Shown here: positions 33,168 to 43,030 of the stretch, piece by piece
How positions within the stretch are numbered: position 1 is the first letter of the stretch
Layout: each line of letters opens with the position of its first letter
NCBI GenBank assembly: GCA_037893225.1
Contig: JAZGUH010000113.1
Coordinates: forward strand, 682,001 to 746,000
Length of the DNA: 64,000 bases
Direction: 5' to 3'
From: Hippasteria phrygiana
Lineage: Eukaryota > Echinodermata > Asteroidea > Valvatida > Goniasteridae
Notes under the pieces: model-generated
The model's input: only the letters and a program-made list of their open reading frames with translations
What the model was told of the DNA's origin: nothing
The model's database searches: none
Position numbers and translations under genes: made by a program

Positions 33168-34976
33168 TAGGGGTGTGCATTTACGGGTAGTACGGGAATC
33201 GGGAACCCGACTAAAAATAAGCATGTGTACCCTCGGAAATTGCTGTTCATATTGTTCATAAAGGCCTGCACGTTAATACTATCACATCGGTGCATCAATG
33301 CAGCAAGATGCAAGTGTGTACAGTGAGTAGGGTCCGTCGATGTATCGATATTATTCGATGTTACTTTGACATCGATATCGCCGATAGCACTTTTTTTTAA
33401 TCATATCGAAATATCGAAATTTCGATGTTGGAAAATGATATCGAAAAAAATTGTAAGTGTGTCAGATAATCGTAAAAGAATGCCTATGCCGTTTGTGCTT
33501 TTACTTGGTTTTAAACATTTGCTGCAAATGAAATACTCCTCTGCGGGCAAAGTGTGCTTGTGACTGGCAAAAAACTCGGAACAAGCTGATCAAAACGCGC
33601 GGCAGACACAGACTGTTCCCATAAAAAATGAATTTGTATCCCAATGACTTCAAATACTGTGAGCGTCATAAAGTTTTTAGATTAGCAGCTAAAGTCCTAC
33701 CGTTGTTTTCTTTATGATTGCTGGTAAATCCCAAGTTACTTTTCGTGAATATTTAGTCCAAAGAGACGACGTATCGTTCATGCCGTTTTCGCACTCGTCA
33801 GCATCGCTCGTGAAAAAAACATTGCAGCATTGCGGACCCTGTGAATTAGTGTGAGAAACCTGAGAAAATTCATGACGCGCTATGTTGACCAATCAGAGTA
33901 AGTGTTATATCAATGCGGCCAGCAGGCATGTAAACCCCGAAAGAAACCAAACGAAACTTTAGCTCATTTAAGTTCCTCATATTCTCATGAATTTTTTCCA
34001 AAGACTTTGGGGTCTATGCCCTCCTTTATTACAAATGTAAGTGCACGTGTACGTTTATCAAGCATCTTGTTGCCAGCGCGATGACTGTATACCCGACAGT
34101 CTGCAAACTCCACCCACTATTTGCATCAATGCATAGCACTTCCAAAAGCACAAATTTCTGTCATTCTTAAAAAAAAGTCACATTAATTGTTTCGGAAATT
34201 TGTGGATTTTAATGAAAAGTTATGAAGTAATAGAAAACCAGTCGTTCAATTCTCGGTGACATATCGTGACAAAAGATATTTTTTGACTACAGTGAGTAGA
34301 AAGTAAAGTGTTTTGAAGGCCTCCAGAACCGAAGTCTATAAGCCATTCTTGATTCCTATTGCAAAGTTAAGGGTCGGAGAGTCACATGGCTGATGCCACT
34401 CACCGTGTTTGGGGTTCACGGCTTAATACGTCGCGTCCCGTGCAAACAAGGAATCACACTTGATCGTCCCCCCAAATCGGGACGTACAGGGAACAAGCGT
34501 CCTGTCACGCCAGCGCTCACACTTATATTTTTGGACTAACTGGACGTGCGGTGGATAACACCAAAACTATTATTCAATCGGGTTACGTTGTACTGTATTG
34601 CTGTCTTTATTGTCTTGAACTTTGACATAGGTATAATCGATATATCGGATATAATCGATTTTGGATTACCAATACATTGATTATTGCAAATTTGGATATC
34701 GACGGACACCAACAGTGAGCTCTATATTTTTTACGGAGTAAACTGCATTTTCGTTAATAGTGTCATCAACGTTGATCTGTTTTGTTTTTCCATGTACGCT
34801 GGTTTTCATTTTGAAAAATCCCCACAAATGACATTCAAAACTTTCTTTTTTCATTGCCTGAGAAATTACTAAGTAATATGTCAATTTGGTTATGGGTACT
34901 CGATTCCATAATTTGGAACAGGTTCCTGACATTAACGGTCAGGTACTCGGGTGCCCGGTTCCGATGCACAGCCCAA
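33168..34976. mobile_element. hAT-type element interrupted by a second hAT-type element
   Basis: The left end TAGGGGTGTGCATTTACGGG and the complement of the right end, TTGGGCTGTGCATCGGAACC, match the TAGGGGTGTGC family seen at 15967 and 41778. The flanks GTTACATG and GTTACTAT share only five bases, so the duplication has decayed. Removing the nested insert 33328-34711 leaves an outer element of about 425 bp. Confidence 0.65.
33328..34711. mobile_element. Nested hAT-type element, 1384 bp, 8-bp TSD
   Basis: Perfect duplication ACAGTGAG at 33320-33327 and 34712-34719. Ends TAGGGTCCGTCGATGTATCG and complement TGGTGTCCGTCGATATCC. CGAT-rich subterminal sequence. The interior holds no transposase; ORFs are short and unrecognised. 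Confidence 0.82.
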
Positions 34977-34979
34977 GTT

Positions 34980-35370
34980 ACTATGGATGTGCTACCTGTG
35001 ATACATGTATGTAGATGTATGTTGCTAGACACACATTTACGAAACTTATCGGAAAGATAATTAATCTCAAAACATTACAAATAGCACCATTCAATCACTC
35101 AAAATTACCTCAAAACTAACACTATAATTTTATATAATATATATTGGAATCAATTTACCTCTGCCCCTATGTAGGTCTAATTTGGGGGGAGAACAGTTTC
35201 TTGAGTCACAATCATGAATGGTGGCAAAACGATGTGGTTGCTTGGGAGTAATGAGCATGCAATACAGCACCACAAATTAGAGGCATGATTTTAGAAGCAC
35301 ACAACTGCCGTCACACTCTTGACTGTTCCGATTGACTAAAATTAAATGAAAAAAAATAATAACTTCCAGC
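34980..35370. other. No gene seen
   Basis: Intron sequence; no motif apart from the ACTGTTCCGATTGAC block near 35325. Confidence 0.35.
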
Positions 35371-35371
35371 C

Positions 35372-35780
35372 CAGGGGTCGAATTTCAAGTAAAAATCTAC
35401 TAGACAGCTGGGCTAGTAGCAGATTTGTTTTACTAGACCGGAAGGTATTTCACAAGACCAATGGTAAAAATAAGAACACAGTGTTTTAAATGAGTTTGTT
35501 GTTTCGATTTTTCCCCCTTTGCCTACCTTGTTGGGGGAGGGGTTAGAAATGCTGTTTTGATTGAAACTACCTGCCTCAAAACTAAAAATGGCCATTCCAG
35601 AAATTATGGGGCTTTTTCAGTTTATCAGATTGAAAAAAAAATGGAATTTAGTTATAGCATTTCACGCAGTTTATGAAAAAATATCACTAAACCACCGGAC
35701 TAGTTCGGTCAAGAGTTCACTAGACCAATGCTCAAATCACTGGACTTGGTCCAGCGGTCCAGTGGATATTTCGATCCCTG
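35372..35780. mobile_element. 409-bp MITE with CAGGGGTCGAA ends
   Basis: Begins CAGGGGTCGAATTTCAAGTA and ends with the complement of CAGGGATCGAAATATCCACT; CTAGAC and CACTGGAC blocks lie inside the ends. CAGCCC occurs next to both ends. Likely hAT-type. Non-coding. Confidence 0.65.
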
Positions 35781-36009
35781 CAGCCCCAAATAATTTTCCT
35801 GAAATCAACCAGTCTTCGATAGCCTGTGAATTGGAAAAAACTAATCCGATCTTAGAACTGCCCTTGCGAAAATCTAACCCAGTTCAAAGCTCAAAATAGG
35901 AAACCAATCGGAAAGGATTACATAATCACTGAATTATGCATATGACGCAAAGGATTGTGGGTAAAAGAATAGGTGTGCGAGGGAGGTAGAAAAAGAAAAC
36001 ATTAGAAAA

Positions 36010-36440
36010 TCTCAATTTGATTTGATTTGATTTGATTTATTTGCAATTTCCACATAGAAATGATATAGATTAATTAATTATCTAGAACTGTAAATTAAAA
36101 TTTAAACATATAGAGACTCCCCCATACAGTGGAAAAAGCATTTCCATTGCGGTCCCAAAAAATTACCCTTTTCCCTTTTATAATTCATACAATCTTAAAA
36201 ACCATCAAAAATCTGTAAATTACATAACTTTGCACTTTAGTAACATTAAAAATATACATATTGAATATCATATACATCACAAATTTGGTTGTACTTGATT
36301 AAGACCATATCGTCATCTTAAATTTAATTAAATGGAAGAAAATTTGGCTAAATAAAAAAATAATCAATTGAAAAAGAAAAAATATAGTACAATAAGCTGA
36401 GGTAAAAGACTTAAGATGAAGATCATACAAAAATATATCC
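36010..36440 (-). repeat. Possible LINE 3' tail with TTTGA microsatellite
   Basis: TTTGATTTGATTTGATTTGA abuts ATTTATTTGCAATTTCC. On the minus strand this reads as an AT-rich 3' untranslated region ending in (TCAAA)n, as CR1/L2-type LINEs end. No RT motif is present. Confidence 0.4.
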
Positions 36441-36444
36441 TACC

Positions 36445-37550
36445 CAATTTCGCTAGGCGTTTACATACAGGGTGTTCCCCCAAAGAATATCAGTTTCCGG
36501 TTCTAGAGTACTTCATGGAACTGGCTGTAAAAACTGCTTTGTTTTGTACTCGAAATTTTTGTTTCTCAGCCAGTTTGGTATGAAAATTAGGTAAAAATCT
36601 CTGAGATCCATGTCAGCACCATGTACCTCTACCTCATGTCAGATAGAGCCACGTGGTTGCAAGCAGGGCGGGTCTTTTTCATGGTGTGCTCAGTCATCAT
36701 GCCTAATAATGAAGCTTAGAGATTTAAAATACTAAACAAAAGAAAGGGGAAAAAATTGAGTAAAACACAATCACTGAATAGGTATAGTTTAGGTTTACGT
36801 CCGTTGTCTACGATATCTCTTCAGTTTGGTAAAACTCTTATACCCAGCACGATATGGGGCAGAGGGTACGTACCCCCCTTTTGTCCCTATACCCTATACA
36901 CTCTCCAGACTGTTGTTACCTAACACTTCCCCCCCACAGATCTGAAAAGAATTCCTGAGATTCCGGGAACACAATGACCAACACAAAAGAGGGGGGGGGG
37001 GGGGGGGTTCCCTCTGCCCCATATCCTGCATCATATGAAAACTCTGGGAGCTGAGAAATTTTAATTCCAAAAGGAGCATTCTCACCCCAAGTAATTCGTA
37101 ATTTTATGCTCCCTAGCAACATGTTCCCAGTATAATTTTACAGATACTATGAGTTCATTAATATTGATCATTCCAAATTTCATTCTTTGGGTTTTAAAGA
37201 TATGATTTTTCAAACTTCGTGCGCCGTTGTTTACATCGTAATTATTTGTTATGTTGTCAAGGACACTCATTACATATGCCAGGAATTAAATTACTGTGTG
37301 GTCAATACAGATGGAATGTATGTGGGATGGAAGTGTTTGCAGTTTGAAATGTGTATGTTGTACGTTAACTGGAAAATAAATCTCTGCATTCATTTGAGTC
37401 CAGGTAACACTTAATTCATTAAAAGCATGCACATTTTACATGGGAGGGTTTACCAGGCCTATCCACATTCTCCTGTAGAAAGGACCCCTCTGTATTTGTT
37501 TGACCCTTTCAGTACCATACATTTATTTGTCTGCACTTCCATTAGCCTTT
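36445..37550. other. No gene seen
   Basis: Contains a G tract near 36990-37008 and AT-rich sequence. No recognisable motif. Confidence 0.35.
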
Positions 37551-37551
37551 T

Positions 37552-37666
37552 AGAGGTATGGCGGACACAATAGGAGAGCGCTATTTGATTTGGGTAAAAC
37601 CTTTGTATTTATACCCAAATCAAATAGCGCCCTCCTATTGTGTCCGCCATACCTCTAAAAGGCTAA
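37552..37666. mobile_element. 115-bp palindromic MITE
   Basis: TTAGCCTTTTAGAGGTATGG at the left is complementary to CCATACCTCTAAAAGGCTAA at the right, with arms running through GACACAATAGGA and GCGCTATTTGATTTGGGTA. The loop is about 15 bases. A related half-copy lies at 20513-20572. It sits 135 bases upstream of ankyrin exon 4. Confidence 0.88.
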
Positions 37667-37800
37667 TGCAGTCTGGGCTATACTTGCATTAAGGGACTAA
37701 AATGATGAAAAGACTTGACAGTTTTCTGTATACCAAACTAAAAAGCATTTTTATCAGTTTTAATAGTTGACACTGAATTAAACGCATCTTTTCTGCTCAG

Positions 37801-37957
37801 ATGCCTTTTTAGAAGAAGTGCAGACTTGAACATCGAAGACAGATTTGGTTTTAGAGCAGATGACATAGCGAAGAAGGTTGGCTTTCGGGACTGTAAGGAC
37901 ATCATAGAGAACCTCCGAACCCAACGTTGTCAGCATCTCATCCATCTGGCAAAGAAG
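37801..37957 (+). CDS. Ankyrin-repeat gene, exon 4
   Basis: The exon begins after TTTTCTGCTCAG and ends at AAGAAG|GTATGC. With the two bases from exon 3 it is 53 codons and ends in phase 0. It finishes the third repeat (CLFRRSADLNIED) and adds a degenerate last repeat (FRADDIAKKVGFRDCKDIIE) followed by a basic-polar helix (ENLRTQRCQHLIHLAKK). The weakening of the TPL motif to FRADD suggests a C-terminal capping repeat. No stop codon occurs in this exon, so at least one more exon should follow; none was recognised between 38 and 64 kb. Confidence 0.85.
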
Positions 37958-37959
37958 GT

Positions 37960-39780
37960 ATGCACCTACAAGAAAATTTATTTCCAAAAATGTAATAAAT
38001 TTCTGGTGTGTCCTCTTTTTGTCCATCAATAACCTTTCGAATACAGGCGACAGCCATAACTGTAGTTTGAAAAAGACCACCTGGCCGGTTGATGTCGATA
38101 GGCATGTTCCTGTGCTTACTCAATCCATCTCTTTTTCAACTACGTTGTTCTTGAATGGGAGTGTAATGAATAGATGGAGCTTTTTCAAACATAGCTTTTG
38201 TTCTCCAAATGTGATGAATAGGACGACTCTATTCAGTGTGGAGCCTATTGTTTTTGTTTACACTTGGCTGCACGGCCCCGATCTTTGCATACTGGAACCC
38301 CATCAATCACAGCTGGACGCAACAGGTTAAAGTCGGTTCTTATGGCTGATTATTGGGTTTTTGGGCATACATGCCATAAAAGCATTGCTTTTGTTTTGAA
38401 TTTTGATTTTGATTTTACTTTAGTTTTATCGCGAATTCCATAGACTGTGTATATTTCGTAAGTGGCACTTCAGTAATCAAACAACCTCGGCAGTCCAGCT
38501 TTTGTGCCAGGAAGGGCAAACGACGTCCACGTATGTTTCCTTCGCCCACTTAGTTTTGCTCATTGTGCAGATGTGCAGTTTTTTCAGCAATGAGGTGCTT
38601 ATTTGCGATTGAATAGGCATAATGGTGTTCCGTAACTGAATTGCATAGTAGTCTTTTACAAGCAGTGGTATTCGTTTATTTCTTCTGTTGCTGTCATAGT
38701 TTTCATGATATTTTTTGAAACCGGGGTTTTAAAAAAAATGCGAATCCCATGGAAGTGAAGCTAACGACCAACTTGAAATTCTAGTGATTATTAGTGTGCA
38801 ATAATTTTTTTGGTCAGATTCACAAATTTAAACCCGGTGTAGGCTGTGCTTTGATTCTGTAGCAGGAATTGATTAACTGAACCGGCGATCCCGGTGATTT
38901 TCAATAGCTTTTAATCATATCGATACCAATCGCTATAGAAATGACAAAAATCGATACTATCTAATTCCGACTTTTCCTGACAATGTTACAAAGAAATCAA
39001 TAAATATTACTTTAAAATAAATTTGCACGCCTGATTTTATAATGTGTGTCTTGGGAAACTTCTTGTGCACATATATTTCTGGGGTACATCTGACAGAAAA
39101 CCCCGGAAGAGATATTTTGAATGGTTCGTGTTGTAATAGCGTTTGTACAGTATTTTGGTAACATGCCTAGTTGCATCCCGTTGTAAGACTAGCTCACAGA
39201 CATTATTATCAACGGTTACGGCTCTTCACCGTAGCCTGTCAATGGCCAATTTCGAAGCCGCAGCCACAAAATACCCGATCCGGGCAACGGCTTATACTGT
39301 GCAAGTGCAGCATACCAGCCTGCTGAAACGGATACACCCACAATAGTACGTCAACATACATGCGTCTGAACCGTCGTCAAAACACTTCCTTTGTGGTGTC
39401 AGTCCTGGTCTCACCTCCAAATGGTGAGCCAACGCCCCTGCTCTGGATTTTATACCTTAGAATACATGTAGTGGTGTAAAAGTATTTCAAAACCTCAGAA
39501 TTTTTTTACTTAATCCCCTTACTGGTAAGGCAAGTTTGGTAGGTTAAATCTTTTTACTGTTAACCAGTTCGCGTCGGAAGACGAGTTAACACACACACTG
39601 GCTGTTTTTATACACGGGCACGGCTGACTGGTTAAAACGTCATGCATGCAGACTGGGCCTCTAGATTCGGCATGCGCACCACGTCCTTCATGCTCCTCTA
39701 ATCAGAACCTTGTTAGGGGCTGTGAGGACGGCACGACAATTCCATTCTACATGCTTTCAGCTGCTTTCCGCTGTCTGGAC
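37960..39780. other. No gene seen after ankyrin exon 4
   Basis: Short ORFs across 37938-38330 show no recognised motif. Bases 38440-38495 (CCATAGACTGTGTATATTTC, GTAAGTGGCACTTCAG, AAACAACCTC) are a diverged copy of 45808-45868. Bases 38870-38960 contain CGATACCAATCG-type repeat. Confidence 0.4.
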
Positions 39781-39786
39781 GATTCT

Positions 39787-40521
39787 TTACGCCTGGCCTC
39801 GGACCGGAGCATGCACCAGTGTTCTCACTATCACCAACCCTTTTACTTGGACACATGTTCTGTTGCTTGGCTCAGTGATACCGCCACCAGTCAGCTTCTT
39901 TTGCTGTTTCAGCACCCCCGACACTATGGCCACATTGCCCGGTGGAATGTGGACCATATCCTCCACCAGCACACAACAGCAAAAAGAACAAGAGGTTGTT
40001 TCCTTACGTGGAATGGTGTGCTCATTGATATGAAGTTCCATCCGGTCCAGATCCAACTTGCTTCCCATGGTGAGTAGGTAATTCATCTTAAGAATGCATT
40101 TGTTGCCTATTGAGCCGATGGTGACTTCAACCTTGGTGTAATTTCTCCCAATTTGCACATTCCTTGCACCAGTAGGGGTGTACCATCAGTCTGATGACCC
40201 CTGTCATTAGTAGCAATGTTGGTTTCTATGCTCGTCTCATCTTGCTAAACTCTTCTGTAGAAATGATAGTTTGTTGACCCAGTGTCTATCAGGAACTTGA
40301 TGGGATATCCACCGATGTTCCCTTGGACGTAAACACTGTGTGCATGAACGTCCTTGTCCCTTGTCCCTTTCGTCGCAGTGATGTTGGCTGATTTTGGGTC
40401 TGGCAGAGACGACCTTCCCATGACCCGCTGGATTGGCCCATTCAGCACGGGTTCCTCCCCGTTCTGAATGGCCCTGTTCCTTCCCGTGCCGAACAGGCTT
40501 TCGCATGCGTTCCTTGGACAA
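39787..40521 (-). pseudogene. Gypsy-type LTR retrotransposon fragment: gag end and aspartic protease
   Basis: On the minus strand, YVQGNIGGYPIKFLIDTGST is a retropepsin N-terminal half with the DTGS/T catalytic motif. After a stop near 40245 another frame continues with IGNKCILKMNYLLTMGSKLD, the second half of the protease (hydrophobic-G-x-D-like strand and the 'IL..NYL' block), then VHIPPGNVAIVSG, the usual linker before RT. No RT, integrase or LTR was found. It is a 0.7-kb relic with at least one frame break. Confidence 0.68.
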
Positions 40522-40539
40522 GCTTGTATGAGAGGGTAT

Positions 40540-41120
40540 TGTTATGTTAACCCTAATTCCCTATACCAGAAACCTTCTTCAACCCGTCAAATTCAAACAC
40601 CATGTTTGACTGTTGCTCCAACAGCCCATTTTCCATAACAATATACAACCTGTCAAACTCCAACACCCCTTAGCTGATGGGTTTTGATTGAGTGGGTACA
40701 CTTGGCCAAATTGCACTGCATGAACAATGGGGACATACAGTACCCATCCTGTCAAAATCCAACTACTGTATTCATGTGCAAAATATTGAAGCCCTAGTTG
40801 TGCAACACACATTATTCAATGTATGTGTTATGTTAAACACCATACAAGTTGTTTATTCCATTGTTTGTTCTACCTCCATACCCATTGTTCAGTACATGTC
40901 AAACAAAACATACAGCCACACACACATCCCAACACCAGAGCTCTATGGCCATTGCTCGAACCAACCTTCCCCACTCAATCAAAATCAAACACTGTTACTG
41001 TGCAGCTAAAGTACCCATCCCATCAAAATCCAACACCACATCAAACGTACACAGTAACACCCATCAAATTTCAACAAAACCTGGTGTTGGAGTTTGACTG
41101 CATGGGGATTGTTAGGGTTT
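40540..41120. repeat. Degenerate CATCAAAATCCAACACC repeat region
   Basis: Units of the form (C/T)(A/G)TCAAA-TCCAACACC recur irregularly at about 40585, 40655, 40755, 40970, 41015 and 41065, and appear inverted near 40680 (TTTTGATTGAGTGGG) and 41075 (GGTGTTGGAGTTTGACTG). The edges ATGTTAACCCTAATTCC and GGGATTGTTAGGGTTT are roughly inverted. Probably a decayed minisatellite or foldback. Confidence 0.5.
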
Positions 41121-41124
41121 TAAT

Positions 41125-41777
41125 AGACCGTTCCTTTGCGTGCGTGAACAGGTCATCACAAAAAGATATGAAGTGCATGATGTTTGGGAAAAACTCTGTA
41201 CCAAATTTGGCCTGGAATTAAATCTGATTTGCAATTTGAAAACCGGACATCGACTATAACGAACATCGTGGGATCCACAGATTTTGTTCGTTATAGCGAT
41301 CGTTCGTTATAGCGATTTTCTGCCAAATGCCATATTTCCACATGGTGTCCGTTCTTTTAAATAGCGTAGCGCCCTCTTGCCTCGTATTTGAAGTGCGCCC
41401 TCTTTTGACTATTGTCAGTGTACGAAACTACTGTCCATTCATCTTGGCAGCACGTCACCCTGCACGCCCTGGCGGTTACTTTGAACATGTGCCGCCCATT
41501 GAATCATGTAAATACATGTTCATACTTTTCAGTGTAAAAAATACTTTTTTTTCTTTCTAGAGCTCTTTTTCTTACTGGTCAAAAATTTAGCAGAGCTACC
41601 TTTTCAATTTCCAGAGCTCTTTTCCTGGTTTCTAGAGCTTCTTAAAAACGGTCAATTTTATCAGTTAAAAAACACTTTGCATGGTTTTGTTTTCGTGTAC
41701 ACAACATAAAATGGATACCAAGTAAACTACTATCCCTCATTTACTCTTCCAGTGATATAATAAAACTGCTTTCATAT
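41125..41777. other. No gene; CGTTATAGCGA repeats
   Basis: Bases 41255-41320 carry CGACTATAACGAACATCG and two TTCGTTATAGCGAT units, resembling pogo/Tigger-type terminal repeats (compare 63703). No ORF of note. Confidence 0.45.
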
Positions 41778-42475
41778 TAGGGGTGTGCGTTCACGGGTAA
41801 TTTTGGATCCGGGTACCCGAACGCCGCACTGCTTCGGTTCTCGGGTACCCGAAAGGCGACCGTTCAGAAAAAAAACCACTGTGTATATATGCTGTCTACA
41901 TGTATTAATGTCCTATAAAATATGGGCTCGTAAAAAAAAGGCTAAATGTAGTGTGCGCCTGTGCGGCCGCTAAAAAAAAGAACGATTTACTTTCTACACG
42001 TGCGTACAGCAAGCCGGCCGTAGATCGGACTTGATTCCACGTCAATTTACTTCCGAGAAAATTGAAATTAAATGTATAAAAGTATAAAAGTAGATGTTGT
42101 TTCAAAAAATACCTGAAACTTGACATCGATGTCGCAATCGTTCCAGGCTTGCTATTAATCCGCGGGGGTATTAATCCTGCAGTGTTTATCGAGCAAGGAA
42201 TGGTTTACAGACAAGGCCTACTTACGAGCTACGATGTCGCAACAGCATTGGCATTTCGAAGGAGCCTACAGCCGCACGTGCACTGCTCACAGGGAGAGTG
42301 TGCCGTGTGCATAATTGGACGGCACGTGGGCTGATTGGGCGGCACGTGTGCGAGGCGGACTCACTGAACTGCGTGATTCATGTGGACTTATTTGGTTGTT
42401 AGGGGCGGGCCAGATGTCACAACATTCGTAATGGCCGGTGATTGGGCGACTGCACGAAACGTGCCACTATCTTCT
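41778..42475 (+). mobile_element. TAGGGGTGTGC hAT-like element, partial copy A
   Basis: Starts TAGGGGTGTGCGTTCACGGG with GGGTACCCGA blocks, then about 650 bp matching, on the opposite strand, bases 59985-60604. Shared landmarks are ACTGTGTAT..GCTGTCTACATGT, TTTACTTTCTACACGTGC, CACAGGGAGAGTGTGCCGTG and GTGATTGGGC. The other terminus was not found; the Penelope-like element follows. No coding capacity recognised. Confidence 0.65.
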
Positions 42476-42599
42476 TGGTCAAGGGTAAAACCTTGTCCAA
42501 AGCGATTTACTGGGGCGACGGCACTATCAAAAATATCCAATACAAGAACAAATATTGGGGGTTATGTGTAACCGTCTTCTAGACAAGGTTTACGATCTT

Positions 42600-43030
42600 G
42601 GCTTTGTGCTTATTACTGATTAAAATTATTTCAGGGACAACAGAACCTTTGAAGTTGAACATTAATTATCAAAAAATTAGCTGGCCTGACGTTTCGAACT
42701 TAAGCAAGTTCTTTCTCAAAGGCAAATGACAGAGTACAAGAAACAAACATGTAGGGAACACACATGCATGAGGGGGTGGGTGGAGAAACACAAAAGAGGG
42801 ATGCAAGGGAGCATGGCAGTGGGTAAACATCAAAGAGAGAGGTTTGGGTAAGGATGAATGCGGGGAGGGATTAGGATGAAGGTTGAAGCTGGGGAATTGG
42901 ACAAAGGAATGTGGTTAGTGGCAAAGATAAACAGGAAATGGTAAGACAACCCCATTTGGCCAAGAGACCCCAAGAGGGTTTGCCAGGAGGATAATCTGTA
43001 AACAAATGACAATGGGGGAAAAATTAAAAG
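42600..43030 (-). other. Penelope-like element, 3' untranslated part
   Basis: Sequence directly downstream of the PLE stop codon on the minus strand. It is G-poor on that strand, with no ORF, and holds the hammerhead-like motif at 42683-42723. The exact end of the element is not fixed. Confidence 0.5.
42683..42723 (-). ncRNA. Degenerate hammerhead-ribozyme-like motif of the PLE
   Basis: Minus-strand reading gives GCCT, a core-like TTGAGAA, a stem-loop AACTT-GCTT-AAGTT, the conserved CGAAAC, then GTC and AGGC. GCCT and AGGC would form stem I, AACTT/AAGTT stem II, and the GAAAC..GTC segment matches the hammerhead cleavage region. The CUGAUGA core is not intact (TTTGAGA instead), so self-cleavage is doubtful. 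Hammerheads are known in Penelope-like elements (Cervera and De la Pena), which supports the position. Confidence 0.5.

Noticed and set aside
39646..40077. Plus-strand 143-codon ORF
   Set aside because: It is the complement of the Gypsy-type protease fragment, which reads sensibly on the minus strand.
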